Origin: Brachionus rotundiformis
Taxonomy: Eukaryota > Rotifera > Eurotatoria > Ploima > Brachionidae
Length of the DNA stretch: 64,000 nucleotides
Assembly: GCA_016802295.1 (NCBI GenBank)
Contig: JAESIW010000210.1
Location: 186,001 to 250,000, forward strand
Reading direction: 5' to 3'
Part shown: in pieces, positions 43,405-53,247 of the stretch
Layout of the letters: each line of letters starts with the position of its first letter
How positions within the stretch are numbered: the stretch's first letter is position 1
Notes under the pieces: model-generated
Told to the model about the DNA's origin: nothing
The model's input: the letters and a program-made list of their open reading frames with translations, nothing else
Database searches by the model: none
Program-made: the position numbers and the translations under genes

Positions 43405-43761
43405 AAAACCAGCCTACTTTAGTGTTAAAATTTTTGTGTTTAACGGGTAAAGTTAATACCTTGTTAATAAAAGTTAACGCAAGTATAAATTACACCTTAT
43501 AGATATTAATTTAACAAACAAAGTATAAATAGTAAAGCCTTTTTTAAAAATTACTTTAAAAGTGGCTTGTAGGTTGTGTTTTAATTAATTTTTTTTTATA
43601 TATTGCGTATTGGGTATTTTACCCCTACTCTATTTGTATAAATTTAATGCTGGCAAATTATTTATAAATAAAGGTTAAATATAATTTTGTGTAAAATATA
43701 GTTTTTGTGTTATAATAAATTAATACATATTTATAAAATACATAATTTTAAAAGGAATACC
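43405..43761. other. Divergent intergenic region, nrdJ / NDUFA12
   Basis: 357 nt with no gene. It carries the NDUFA12 promoter (43687-43716) and a possible nrdJ promoter on the minus strand (TTGCGT, 18 nt, TATTAA, within about 43450-43480). A small GGGTA/TACCC hairpin lies at 43612-43624. I see no B12 riboswitch and no convincing NrdR box. Confidence 0.5.
43687..43716 (+). promoter_or_regulatory. Promoter of the NDUFA12-mlaD-DUF2155 genes
   Basis: TTGTGT (43687-43692), 18-nt spacer, TATAAT (43711-43716), 46 nt upstream of the chosen start at 43762. Confidence 0.6.
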
Positions 43762-44100
43762 ATGTATTTACTGCACTTATTATATGTTTTGTTGTTTGCT
43801 AAAAAAGTAGGAAACGACGAATTTGGCAACAAATACTACACTAAAAAAGATATATTAGCTAAACGTAAAAGACGCTTTGTTATTTATAAAGGCAAAGTAG
43901 AAGCATCTAAAGTGCCAGATATTTGGGATGCTTGGTTGCGTGGCACTATTAATTATGTACCTAGCAATGCTAAGCCGTTGCCTTGGCAAAATCATCATAC
44001 GCCTAATTTAAGTGGTACTAAGCACCAGTATAACCCTAAGCTTTATAATTCTAGTATTAATAGTTATAACAATTATACTCCATGGAAACCCAGCAAATAA
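43762..44100 (+). CDS. Complex I accessory subunit NDUFA12 (17.2 kDa type)
   Basis: From the ATG at 43762, which has AAAGGAA six bases upstream, the product is 112 aa. A longer frame from 43705 starts within the promoter and was rejected. Diagnostic blocks: DEFGNKYYTKKD, RRFVIYKGKVEASKVPDIWDAWL, and PWQNHHTPNLSGTKHQYNP. NDUFA12 is an accessory subunit of complex I shared by Alphaproteobacteria and mitochondria. The core nuo genes lie at 48.0-62.1 kb. Its 3' end overlaps the first mlaD-like gene by 19 nt. Confidence 0.92.
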   Translation: MYLLHLLYVLLFAKKVGNDEFGNKYYTKKDILAKRKRRFVIYKGKVEASKVPDIWDAWLRGTINYVPSNAKPLPWQNHHTPNLSGTKHQYNPKLYNSSINSYNNYTPWKPSK

Positions 44101-44543
44101 AACCCTACAATATTTATAATGTTTTGGTTGGCATGCTATTATTAGTAATTATTTTTAGCGTTTTTTTTGCTAACACTAAATCTATTAAAAATTATAATAA
44201 ATATACTTTTGTGTTATCTTCGGCACAAGGGGTTAAACTTAACCAACCTGTATTAATTGGCGGAGCAAAGGTAGGCTTTGTTAACAATATTGTTTTAAAA
44301 GCTAATAACAAAGCTTATGTAAGTGTATTAATAAATAAACAATATACTATTCCTGCAGATTCGTATGTATTTGTTTCTTCGCCTTCGTTATTTGCTTCTG
44401 CTAAAAGTATTAATATAATTTTAGGTATAGAAGAAGACTACTTGGTTAATAACGATATAATTTACAACACTAATATAGGTTTAGATTTAGATAAACTGCT
44501 AGATTTAGTAAGCCTATATTTACAAGCAAATTTAAAAAAATAA
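44082..44543 (+). CDS. MlaD-like MCE-domain protein, copy 1
   Basis: A 153-aa protein with one N-terminal membrane segment (about 13-30) and an MCE domain (about 38-125; SSAQGVKLNQPVLIGGAKVGFVNNI). MlaD forms a hexameric ring in the periplasm that carries phospholipids between the membranes with MlaFEB. The membrane-proximal motif is weaker than in copy 2 (IGGAKVGFV against INGVDVGKV). It overlaps NDUFA12 by 19 nt; copy 2 follows after 16 nt. Confidence 0.82.
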   Translation: METQQIKPYNIYNVLVGMLLLVIIFSVFFANTKSIKNYNKYTFVLSSAQGVKLNQPVLIGGAKVGFVNNIVLKANNKAYVSVLINKQYTIPADSYVFVSSPSLFASAKSINIILGIEEDYLVNNDIIYNTNIGLDLDKLLDLVSLYLQANLKK

Positions 44544-44559
44544 TAAAGGTAACTTTTGT

Positions 44560-45033
44560 ATGACAAACATTAAACAAGCATTTAAAGAACGTGCCTTAGA
44601 AATATCTACAGGGCTTGGGGTAATAGTTATTGCCGTAATTTTTGTATTTTACGCACTTAGCGTATACTTGGCAAATAGCATTAGCAGTTATAAGCTTACT
44701 GCTGTTTTTAATAACGTTGGTAGCCTAACCGAAGGCAGTAAAGTTAAAATTAACGGTGTAGATGTTGGCAAGGTTGTGGAAATTAAATTAAATTCGGCCG
44801 ATTTTACCATTAATGTGGCTTTAGATATTGCTAATAATATTAATATACCTACTAACAGTGTGTTAGAAATATTATCTAGCGGTTTGTTAGAGCCAGCGTA
44901 TTTATTTATTAATATACCTAACAATGCGGCATCTACTTATTTTGCAAAAAACGAATTTATTTACAATACTAAAGATTTTTTATCGTTAGATGAAAAACTA
45001 GGCAACATTTTTTTAAATATAAATTCTAAATAA
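44560..45033 (+). CDS. MlaD-like MCE-domain protein, copy 2
   Basis: A 157-aa protein with one membrane helix (about 17-40) and an MCE domain (about 43-130; FNNVGSLTEGSKVKINGVDVGKV), followed by the hydrophobic stretch LEILSSGLLEPAYLFINI that lines the pore in E. coli MlaD. It is the more typical of the two copies. The two copies are only distantly similar, so the duplication is old. No mlaE, mlaF or mlaC gene is adjacent. Confidence 0.88.
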   Translation: MTNIKQAFKERALEISTGLGVIVIAVIFVFYALSVYLANSISSYKLTAVFNNVGSLTEGSKVKINGVDVGKVVEIKLNSADFTINVALDIANNINIPTNSVLEILSSGLLEPAYLFINIPNNAASTYFAKNEFIYNTKDFLSLDEKLGNIFLNINSK

Positions 45034-45041
45034 GGCTTTTT

Positions 45042-45497
45042 ATGTATAAACACACTATAAAACTTTTAGCATTTTTTATATTGCTTGCTACTTTTATGCA
45101 AGCTGCGTATTTTATTAAAACCAAAACCGCCAAAGTGCAATTGTTAAACAAGCGTACGGGTGCTTTTGTGGTGGCAGATATTAAGGTTGGTTCGGTTTAT
45201 AAATTTGATTCTAAGTTGTTTGTGTTGGTGCGTAGTTGTGCACAGTCTTCTAAGCAAGACGACCCAGAAAATGTGGCGTTTTTTCAGGTTGCTAAAACCT
45301 TTAGGGCTTCTAATAATAACGCAGAACCTAACTCTATTAACGCTACCCTACCGCTACCTGTAGAGCTAAACAACGTTATGCCTAAAAACATTAAAAAATA
45401 TTTTTTGTTTAGTGGCTTTATGTATTCAAGCTCGCCTTCTGCTAATACCCTAGAAGATGCAGAGTACGATATAACCCTACTTAGTTGCACTAATTAA
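45042..45497 (+). CDS. DUF2155 protein
   Basis: A 151-aa secreted protein: signal peptide (about 1-22), then the DUF2155 core (KVQLLNKRTGAFVVADIKVGSVYKFDSKLFVLVRSC, PENVAFFQV, and FSGFMYSSSPSANTLEDAEYDITLLSC). Three Cys residues could form a disulphide. DUF2155 is found almost only in Alphaproteobacteria, often next to NDUFA12, as here. Its function is unknown to me. It ends this operon; a 358-nt gap follows. Confidence 0.88.
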   Translation: MYKHTIKLLAFFILLATFMQAAYFIKTKTAKVQLLNKRTGAFVVADIKVGSVYKFDSKLFVLVRSCAQSSKQDDPENVAFFQVAKTFRASNNNAEPNSINATLPLPVELNNVMPKNIKKYFLFSGFMYSSSPSANTLEDAEYDITLLSCTN

Positions 45498-45855
45498 ATA
45501 TAATATTACAAATTATAATTTAATTTGCGGTAATGTACGTTAATATCCATTTTAAGTGTTGTTGCATTATATTTATGCCTTTGTTTTACTATATATTAAT
45601 ATAATTTTAAATGCACACTTAATGTAACACTTTAAGTTTATGTTGCTTTTAATTGCAAATTTTATAATAAACCTTAATTATATAAAGTATCTATTGGTTT
45701 TTACTTGCTAAGATTATAACCCTTTGTATAGTGCTTAATTTAAAAAAAATATATTAAACAACAAAGGCTAATATAGCAATATATGCAAATAACTAGTTGT
45801 TGTTAATCTAAGTTTTGTTTATATATTTATACTAACACTGTGTAAAGCAAACAAT
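45498..45855. other. Intergenic region with no recognised gene
   Basis: 358 nt between the convergent DUF2155 and porin genes. No open frame, tRNA or strong hairpin was seen, other than the porin terminator at its right edge. The DNA is plain AT-rich sequence. Confidence 0.5.
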
Positions 45856-45888
45856 AAAAAAAAGGGCAACTTGTTACGGTTGCCCTTG
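45856..45888 (-). terminator. Terminator of the porin gene
   Basis: On the minus strand AAGGGCAAC and GTTGCCCTT (45862-45870 with 45879-45887) form a 9-bp stem followed by a T-run. Confidence 0.93.
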
Positions 45889-45915
45889 GTAAATTACAAA
45901 GTATTATAACTTTAA

Positions 45916-47112
45916 TTAAAAGTAATATTTTAAAGTTGTGGTTAAGCCAGTTTCAGAATTTTTAATAAAGCCATTTTTAACTTTATCTCCGTTTGCATTC
46001 TCACCTTCTCTAGTGTCAAATTTATGCTCTACTAAAAAGTCTACATAAAATTTATCGGTAAAGTTATATGTATATTCTGCACTAACTTGTTGTAAAGCTA
46101 CATGGCCTGTTACCTCACCTTTATTATTTTCAGTTTCAAAGGCTTTAGGTGCGGTTTCGTAGCCAACAGATACAACATGCTTACCCATTGTGTAACCAAC
46201 ATCTAAACCTAAGGCATACCAGTTGAATGAATCTGTGTAAACATCTTCAACAGTTTCTTTGGCATATAAATTACTATAACCTACTGTTACTTTTAGGTTA
46301 TTTTTATCGTAACCTAATTTAACCACACTTGTTGCATATCTAGATTTAGTAGTCTGGTCGTTGCCCTTTTCAGCTTTTAGTAAAGAACCATCTGAGTTAA
46401 GATTATATGTTTCTGCATAAGTACCTAACACCGTAAAACCAGAATCTGCATGGGTGTATTTAACTAAAGTATCAAAGGCCCATGGGTATTTAGAATTTTT
46501 AGCTTTATCTTCTTTACCGGCATCTTTCTTGTTAGCATTAGGGTCTGCAGCCACTAATACACCAACGGTTAAACCTTTAACCAATGTATCTGGTGTTGTG
46601 TACTGTATAGCTTGCTTAAAGCTTCCTACGTGTGCTACTTTAGTATTATCATCAGCATCTCTACTGTAGTTATCAAATTTAAATACTCCACCGCCGGTTT
46701 GTCCGTAGCCAATGTTGTTATCGGTTAAAGTGTAAAATTTACCAGCTTGCACTGTACCAAATTTACCTTTTAAGCCAACAAAAGCTTCTTTTGCAAACGA
46801 AGCTGGTACACTTGTATTGTAAAAGCTACTGTAAAGATTCCAAATAAATTTAGTATCTCCCCAAATACCTAAATTATGCTCACCCTCAAAAGTTGCATCT
46901 AATCTAAAGTACTCGTCTTTATTAAAATATCTACCGCCTGTTTCTTTACCAAAATCATACTTTGAAGATAGGTTTTGCTCTGCAACAACTTTTGCTCCAC
47001 CGCTAAATTTTATTCCGGTATCGCCTAAATCTATAGCATAAGCATTGCCAGCTACCAACAAAGATAGACCCAAGCAATATGGTACTAGTTTGTTTTTATA
47101 CTTTTTAGTCAT
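45916..47112 (-). CDS. Outer-membrane porin
   Basis: A 398-aa protein with a signal peptide (about 1-26, cut after NAYA) and a beta-barrel of the general porin type (FSGGAKVVAEQNL, FVGLKGKFGTVQAGKFYTLTDNNIG), ending in the barrel signature Phe (TTLKYYF). It has an AAGGAG ribosome site seven bases before the ATG and a strong terminator, both signs of high expression. It has more Lys, Gly and Asp than its neighbours, as normal for a porin. Substrate specificity is not known. BamA would assemble it. Confidence 0.9.
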   Translation of the reverse strand: MTKKYKNKLVPYCLGLSLLVAGNAYAIDLGDTGIKFSGGAKVVAEQNLSSKYDFGKETGGRYFNKDEYFRLDATFEGEHNLGIWGDTKFIWNLYSSFYNTSVPASFAKEAFVGLKGKFGTVQAGKFYTLTDNNIGYGQTGGGVFKFDNYSRDADDNTKVAHVGSFKQAIQYTTPDTLVKGLTVGVLVAADPNANKKDAGKEDKAKNSKYPWAFDTLVKYTHADSGFTVLGTYAETYNLNSDGSLLKAEKGNDQTTKSRYATSVVKLGYDKNNLKVTVGYSNLYAKETVEDVYTDSFNWYALGLDVGYTMGKHVVSVGYETAPKAFETENNKGEVTGHVALQQVSAEYTYNFTDKFYVDFLVEHKFDTREGENANGDKVKNGFIKNSETGLTTTLKYYF

Positions 47113-47275
47113 TTTAAAACTCCTTTTAAGTTTAATGAGTTAATTAATAATAACTATAGTGTAATACATTTTTAAATACCATTGCAATAACTATTTTAAT
47201 TTTATAAATAAAATATTATTTTATATTTGTAATAATATTTTTATATTTTTAGGTTTATTTTTATTACTTGCTTTA

Positions 47276-47986
47276 TTAAACAAAGATTTCTGCACTAGAG
47301 ATGGTAATTGTTGTGTTGTTTTGTTGTAATAATAAACATCCGTTGTTATTAATGCCTACTATTTTACCTTGAATTATGCCACTAGGTAATTTTATAGTTG
47401 CTATTTGGTTTAATAAGTACATATTTTCTATGTATTTGCTTATTATTTGCTTGGGCGAATCTATTATTAATTTATACTGGCTTAACAAATTTTGCAATAA
47501 TATGCTACAAATATTTAAACTGTTTAACTTATAAGGGCTAATTTGTGCCAAATAAATCGTTTTGTAATTAGGCAAAGTTGGCTTGCTAAATAAATTTATA
47601 CCTATACCTATTATTAAATAGTCGCCTTCTTGTTCTATAAGCATTCCGCTAAGTTTGGCTTGGTTTATTAAAATATCGTTAGGCCATTTTATTTGCACTT
47701 GCTGTGTTGTAAATTGCTTTACTGTGTTATATACCCCCAACGATGTTGCCAGCGATAATAAATTTAAATGGTGTGGTTGCCTTATAAATAAATTTGTTTT
47801 TAACGCCAACGTAAAATGTATATTACCTTGGTTAGATTGCCACACTGCCCCCATTTTGCCTTTGCCGTTAGTTTGGCAGTAACTGTACAGTGCAAAATTA
47901 CCGCCAACCAAATTATTTTTTACCAAATTTTTAGCATGCGTATTAGTGCTATCTATTGTGTTAAATACGCAAATAGGAATATACAT
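47276..47986 (-). CDS. birA: Biotin-[acetyl-CoA-carboxylase] ligase BirA (catalytic form)
   Basis: A 236-aa biotin protein ligase. Conserved parts: STNTHAKNL, TNGKGKMGAVWQS (the biotinyl-AMP loop, usually G-R-G-R-x-G), and IKWPNDI (catalytic Lys and Asn region), with a small SH3-like C-terminal domain. It lacks the N-terminal DNA-binding domain, so it is an enzyme only and not a repressor. It directly follows nuoN (11-nt gap), an order common in Alphaproteobacteria. Confidence 0.93.
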   Translation of the reverse strand: MYIPICVFNTIDSTNTHAKNLVKNNLVGGNFALYSYCQTNGKGKMGAVWQSNQGNIHFTLALKTNLFIRQPHHLNLLSLATSLGVYNTVKQFTTQQVQIKWPNDILINQAKLSGMLIEQEGDYLIIGIGINLFSKPTLPNYKTIYLAQISPYKLNSLNICSILLQNLLSQYKLIIDSPKQIISKYIENMYLLNQIATIKLPSGIIQGKIVGINNNGCLLLQQNNTTITISSAEIFV

Positions 47987-47996
47987 TTTATATAAT

Positions 47997-49475
47997 TTAT
48001 ATAATTGTTATTATGCTTTGTAAAATGTTAGTTATAAAATTAATAACAAATACAAAACCTAAAGTTATTATAACGCACAATGCAATTACTATGCTATTGG
48101 TTTGATTTTGCCTAAAATTATACACTAACACATTTTTGCTTGGCTTAAAATACATAACCGCAATAATTTTAAAATAATAATACATTGCAATTAGCGTAAT
48201 TAAAGTTACTATAGTAGCAACAACTATAAAGCCACTATTAAACGCTTGCACTAACACCACTAACTTACCAAAAAATCCTGCAGTTACTGGCAAACCCGCC
48301 ATAGATAACGCAAACACTGATAACGCAAACGCTAAATACGGGTTGGTTTTATTTAACCCGTTTAAATCTTGCAAATTTTGTATTGGCTTGTTGTTGTTGC
48401 TGGTATCTTTTAACATTAATACAACACCAATAAAACCAAAAACCGCTATGGTATAAGTTATAATATAAATTATTAAAGCCTGCACGTTATTAGTGTTAAT
48501 AGCTAAAAAACCCAACAACATGTAAGACATATTAGCTATAGATGAATACGCCAAAAAGCGTTTTAAGTTAGTTTGGCTTAACATAATTAAGTAACCAATT
48601 AACGCAGTTGCCACTATAACTAATTGTAGTATAGGCAACCAAGATACATAAACTGGTTGTAGGGCTATCCATAATATGCGTAAAAATACAAATAACGCAC
48701 TAACTTTAGATACTATAGACAACAACATAACGGTTGGAAAATCCACACCTTTGTAAACGTCTGCTGTCCACATATGAAAAGGGGCTAAAGATAATTTAAA
48801 CCCAAACCCAACAAACAAAGTAACCAATGCAATTACCACTATTAAATTGTTGCTGTTTTGTTGCAACGCCGTTGCTATTGCGTTAAAGTTGGTGCTTCCG
48901 GTAAAGCCATATAGGTACGATACCCCAAATAATAAAAACGCTGTACCCACCGCAGATGATAAAAAGTATTTAAAACCCGCTTGCAAAGTGCCTGCTTTTT
49001 TATGGTTAATAAATATAAGTACATACATGCTTATAGTGGTTGCTTCTAGCGTTACGTACATAGATAGTAAATCGTTACTAGAAACCAACAACATACTACT
49101 TGCTAGTAAAAACACCACCATGGTTAGGTATTCTAGTTTATCTGCTATGGCTGTTTGTTTGTTGTAGTTTTTTACCAGTAATAAATAAACAGCAAATATT
49201 ATTATTAATAACACTTTTACCACATATATGGTTGGCGATATTATAAATAATCCGCTAAAAGTACTTACGTATGTATTACCCACCGCATACAATAAAAATA
49301 ATGCTAACAAAAACACTGTTGCTGTTACATAGTAAAATTTATTTACTATAAATGCTTGTTGTATGCTGTTTAATTTATTTAATATAAAAATTAAAAATAA
49401 AAATAATAAAGCTACACAACATAAGTATATTTCTGGTATAGCTATTAAAAAGCTAGATAACGCAACGTTAACCAT
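47997..49475 (-). CDS. nuoN: NADH-quinone oxidoreductase subunit N
   Basis: A 492-aa antiporter-like proton-pumping membrane subunit of complex I with about 14 helices. The Proton_antipo_M region is visible (LGFSYLYGFTGS-like stretch, FGFKLSLAPFHMWTADVYKG, where the Lys is on the proton path, and FLAYSSIANMSYMLLG). It is the last nuo gene; birA follows. Confidence 0.96.
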   Translation of the reverse strand: MVNVALSSFLIAIPEIYLCCVALLFLFLIFILNKLNSIQQAFIVNKFYYVTATVFLLALFLLYAVGNTYVSTFSGLFIISPTIYVVKVLLIIIFAVYLLLVKNYNKQTAIADKLEYLTMVVFLLASSMLLVSSNDLLSMYVTLEATTISMYVLIFINHKKAGTLQAGFKYFLSSAVGTAFLLFGVSYLYGFTGSTNFNAIATALQQNSNNLIVVIALVTLFVGFGFKLSLAPFHMWTADVYKGVDFPTVMLLSIVSKVSALFVFLRILWIALQPVYVSWLPILQLVIVATALIGYLIMLSQTNLKRFLAYSSIANMSYMLLGFLAINTNNVQALIIYIITYTIAVFGFIGVVLMLKDTSNNNKPIQNLQDLNGLNKTNPYLAFALSVFALSMAGLPVTAGFFGKLVVLVQAFNSGFIVVATIVTLITLIAMYYYFKIIAVMYFKPSKNVLVYNFRQNQTNSIVIALCVIITLGFVFVINFITNILQSIITII

Positions 49476-49487
49476 TTAATTTTTTCC

Positions 49488-50984
49488 TTAATTATTGTTA
49501 ATTTCTAAAAAACTAGGTATGCTTGGGTTTAAACTTTCGCTTAATAAAACCGCATAATGCTGTACAAATTCTAAAACTAGGTTAGGTTGCACCCCTAACA
49601 ATAAAATAGCAAAGGCAATAATAACTAAGCTAATATTTTCTGTTATAGTTGTTTTGTATAAATTTATACCATTGTTAGTATTGTTGTATAGTAGTTTTTT
49701 GTATAACACCACTATTACTACAGCATTAAACAATATTGCAATAGTAAATACTACGCCGTAAATTCGGTTTTCTAAAAATACACTTAATAGCATTAGTAGT
49801 TCAGATACAAAAGTAGATGTTAACGGAAAAGCCATTGCTGCCAACCCTATTAGCACTATAAATGCAGATAATTTAGGCATAGCACTTGCTAAGTTGTTAA
49901 AATCTACAATGTTATTACTGTTGTGCCTTTTGTGTAAAATTGCAAGCATAACAAAAAATCCAATATTGTATAACGAATGGCTAACAACCTGTAAAATACT
50001 GCCCTGTATAGCAAATAAATTACCAGAAAACGGAATTGCAATTAATAACGCCACGTGCGATATAGACATATAAGCAATAAGTTTTTTTATGTTAGTACTA
50101 CGCAATGCAATTAAAATTCCGTAAAATACCGAAACCCCACTAATTATAAAAATTACGTAGTTGTAATCTTTAGTAATTTGTGGTAAAGCCGGAATTAAAA
50201 TTTTAATTATGCCGTAAAATCCGTATTTAGCCACAACCGCACTTAATATTATATTTAAGCCAATTGGGGCGTTGTTATAAGTGGTGGGCACCCAAGTGTT
50301 AAAAGGCACTAAGCCAGATTTTACCGCAAACGCTGTAAATAACGCTATAAATAACCAGTACGAAGCCACACTTAAATAATTAGCATTGTACAAAGCTTCT
50401 ATAGATGCATCTTTAGTTACAGAAACCATATACACTATAGCAATTAACATTAACATAGAAGATACTACATTGTAAATTATAAATTTAACCGTAGCTTTGT
50501 GTTTATTTTGCCCACCAAATATACCTATTAAAAAGTATGCAGGTATAATAGATGCTTCGTAAAACATAAAAAATAGTAAACTATCTTGCGTTAAAAATAA
50601 CCCTGTAGCCCCAGATAACATTAATAGCAGATTTACAGTATAGGTTTTTACATTTTCTTTAGGTAATGGTATAAATATAAATACAATGCTAAAACTAAAG
50701 GTTAGTATGCAAATAAATAACAAGCCTAAAGCATCTATACCTACAAAGTAAGAAAAATTAATACTTTCTATTAAAGTTAGTTTATCTGCGTATTGTAGTT
50801 CGCCCGAAAATGAATTAAAAGATGCCAGCAAGTAAACATTAATAATTGCATAAATAACCATTATTAATATAGATATATATTTAATATTGCTGTAGTTTTC
50901 TTTATTATTTTGAATAATACTTACAATAAATGCCCCTAACAACGGCAATGCTATTAATATACTTAAAATAGGTAATGTTAACAT
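49488..50984 (-). CDS. nuoM: NADH-quinone oxidoreductase subunit M
   Basis: A 498-aa proton-pumping subunit. Conserved segments: MFYEASIIPAYFLIGIFGG (the helix 5 Glu), AVKSGLVPFNTWVPTTYNNAPIG (the helix Lys with LPxHxWLP-like loop, here NTWVPTTY), and LIAYMSISHVALLIA. The last residues are Asn/Pro-rich. It sits between nuoL and nuoN with short gaps. Confidence 0.96.
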   Translation of the reverse strand: MLTLPILSILIALPLLGAFIVSIIQNNKENYSNIKYISILIMVIYAIINVYLLASFNSFSGELQYADKLTLIESINFSYFVGIDALGLLFICILTFSFSIVFIFIPLPKENVKTYTVNLLLMLSGATGLFLTQDSLLFFMFYEASIIPAYFLIGIFGGQNKHKATVKFIIYNVVSSMLMLIAIVYMVSVTKDASIEALYNANYLSVASYWLFIALFTAFAVKSGLVPFNTWVPTTYNNAPIGLNIILSAVVAKYGFYGIIKILIPALPQITKDYNYVIFIISGVSVFYGILIALRSTNIKKLIAYMSISHVALLIAIPFSGNLFAIQGSILQVVSHSLYNIGFFVMLAILHKRHNSNNIVDFNNLASAMPKLSAFIVLIGLAAMAFPLTSTFVSELLMLLSVFLENRIYGVVFTIAILFNAVVIVVLYKKLLYNNTNNGINLYKTTITENISLVIIAFAILLLGVQPNLVLEFVQHYAVLLSESLNPSIPSFLEINNN

Positions 50985-50987
50985 GTA

Positions 50988-52937
50988 TTATAGTCCTGTA
51001 TAAATTGCGTAAAAATAGGCAAAAGCCATTAATAATACTGCCCCTAATAAAGTAGCGGCTATATATAAACTTACACTTTTGTTTTTTGCTATATAAAATA
51101 ATTGTGCAAATTTAAGTGTATAAGCAGAAGTAAACCCAGAAACATATTTATTAACTATTAGGTTATCTACTTGTTTTAGTAAATCTGCTATAATATTAAA
51201 ACCTTTTAATATAGCATTGTATAAATGGTTTAAATATAATTTATTGTGCAAAACGCCGTATATTATAGGCGATAACCCTTTTAATTTAGAGGTTATGCCC
51301 GCTTCTCTAATATATAAAGCATAGGTAAAAAATAGTGCAATTAACATAAGAATTACAGAATACACTAATACTTCGTGGTCTAAAATTTCGTAATCGGCAG
51401 AGTCAAAAAACGCATAGTTAGTTATAGCAGATTTCCAAAATAAGGTTGCATTTAGGCCTACAAAATCATCAAACAATACGTAACCAGCAAATACGGCAAA
51501 AATTGCTAGTACTATTAATACGCTAGATATTCCCATATTTTTAGGGTGCAATACCTTGGCAGTGTTTTTACCATGAAAAGTATATACAATTAAACGTAAA
51601 GAATAAAACGCCGTAAATAATATACCCGCTACCCCACTATAAAAAGCAAAACCTGCATATGGATTAGTGCTTTCTTTTAACATAGAAAGGATTGCCTCTT
51701 TAGAGTAATACCCAGAAAAAAAGTATACCCCCATTAACGAGAAAAACCCAGCTAACATTGTTATATAAGTAATAGGCATTTTTTTATACAAACCGCCCAA
51801 TTGCTTAATATTTTGTATACCTGTAGCAAAAATTACACTACCGGCACCTAAAAATAGTAAAGCTTTAAAAAAAGCATGCGTAAATAAATGATAAACCGAA
51901 CCATACGTATACCCAACGCCCAACGCTAAAAACATATAACCCAGTTGCGATATTGTAGAATAAGCAATAATTTTTTTAATATCATCTTCTACACAAGCCT
52001 GAATAGAAGCATAAACCAAAGTAATACTAGCAACTAATAAAATAATTTGATTATTAAATATATATATTTGATACAACGGGCTTAATTTAATAACTAAAAA
52101 CACCCCCGCAGTAACCATAGTGGCAGCGTGCAATAATGCAGATACTGGCGTAGGGGCCTCCATAGCGTCTGGCAACCAAATATGAAAAATAATTTGTGCA
52201 GATTTAGTAAACGCAGCAATTAAAACTAGCAAACCTATTACATTTACCAATACAAATTGGTGGTTAAATAACATAAAAGTATAGTCTTTATAATTGGCTA
52301 TAGTGCTATTAATTTGTGCAAATTCTACACTATTAGTTAACGAAAACAACCCAAATATTGCTAACATTAAAGCAATATCAGAAGCCTTGTTAATAAAAAA
52401 AGCTTTTAAGGCAGAATAATTAGCCACCGAATTTTTATAATAAAATAATATTAATAAGTAAGATACAAAGCTTACGCCCTCCCACCCTATTAACATGGTT
52501 ACTAAATTATTTGCACTAACCAACACAAACATAGAAACCACAAACAAGCTAATGTAACTACAAAACCTTGCTATGTTTTCGTTATGGTGAAAATAAAAAT
52601 AACTGTAAAACATAACTAATAAAGATATAAAAGAAATTAGCAGTATAAATGCAGATGTAAAACTATCAAACGTAAAAGCCCATTTTACGGCAAAATCGTT
52701 AACGGCAAACCATTCGCCCAAACTTAACGTTATAGGTAAGGCATTTTGTTTGGTTTGTGTAAAAATAACAAAGGCAATTATAGTAGTAGCTAGCAAACTA
52801 AAAACTACTAACAACCAACTTGCTCTATCTATGTTTTTTTTATTATCTGTTTTATTGTTTATATAGCTATAATAACTTAAATATAGCGTTACCACAAAAC
52901 TTATTAATGGTAATATATATATAGATGCCAATAACAT
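50988..52937 (-). CDS. nuoL: NADH-quinone oxidoreductase subunit L
   Basis: A 649-aa subunit, the distal pump of complex I with the long lateral helix in its C-terminal part. Seen: LIGWEGVSFVSYLLI (helix 5 Glu), FTKSAQIIFHIWLPDAMEAPTPVSALLHAATMVTAGVFL, and KIIAYSTISQLGYMF. Length is normal. It follows nuoK by one base. Confidence 0.97.
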   Translation of the reverse strand: MLLASIYILPLISFVVTLYLSYYSYINNKTDNKKNIDRASWLLVVFSLLATTIIAFVIFTQTKQNALPITLSLGEWFAVNDFAVKWAFTFDSFTSAFILLISFISLLVMFYSYFYFHHNENIARFCSYISLFVVSMFVLVSANNLVTMLIGWEGVSFVSYLLILFYYKNSVANYSALKAFFINKASDIALMLAIFGLFSLTNSVEFAQINSTIANYKDYTFMLFNHQFVLVNVIGLLVLIAAFTKSAQIIFHIWLPDAMEAPTPVSALLHAATMVTAGVFLVIKLSPLYQIYIFNNQIILLVASITLVYASIQACVEDDIKKIIAYSTISQLGYMFLALGVGYTYGSVYHLFTHAFFKALLFLGAGSVIFATGIQNIKQLGGLYKKMPITYITMLAGFFSLMGVYFFSGYYSKEAILSMLKESTNPYAGFAFYSGVAGILFTAFYSLRLIVYTFHGKNTAKVLHPKNMGISSVLIVLAIFAVFAGYVLFDDFVGLNATLFWKSAITNYAFFDSADYEILDHEVLVYSVILMLIALFFTYALYIREAGITSKLKGLSPIIYGVLHNKLYLNHLYNAILKGFNIIADLLKQVDNLIVNKYVSGFTSAYTLKFAQLFYIAKNKSVSLYIAATLLGAVLLMAFAYFYAIYTGL

Positions 52938-52938
52938 T

Positions 52939-53247
52939 TTATCCTCTTAAATCTTGTAAATCGTCTACCCAAATAGAACTATTTTTATAATAATATACTA
53001 CTAAAAACATTAATAACAACGCCATTTCGCAAGCAGAAACCGCCAATATAAACATTACAAAAATATGCCCTGTTATATTATTTAAATAACTTGCAAAAGT
53101 AACAAAATTTAACGCCACGGCTAATAATATTATTTCTATAGATAATATTAACGATATAATACTTTTTTTACTAAAAAACATTCCAAAAATTCCAATACTA
53201 AATAAAATAGTACTTAATATTAAATAATGTAGGGTGTAATCTTGCAT
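52939..53247 (-). CDS. nuoK: NADH-quinone oxidoreductase subunit K
   Basis: A 102-aa subunit with three helices. The buried Glu residues of the proton route are present (SIEIILLAVALNFV and SACEMALLLMFLVVYY). Its start overlaps the nuoJ stop by one base. Confidence 0.96.
   Translation of the reverse strand: MQDYTLHYLILSTILFSIGIFGMFFSKKSIISLILSIEIILLAVALNFVTFASYLNNITGHIFVMFILAVSACEMALLLMFLVVYYYKNSSIWVDDLQDLRG

Noticed and set aside
43705..43761. 19-residue N-terminal extension of NDUFA12
   Set aside because: It begins upstream of the -10 element (43711-43716) and so would be outside the transcript; ATG 43762 has a proper ribosome site.
45498..45855. Possible small RNA or tRNA in the longest gene-free gap
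   Set aside because: No cloverleaf, strong hairpin or promoter-terminator pair was found.
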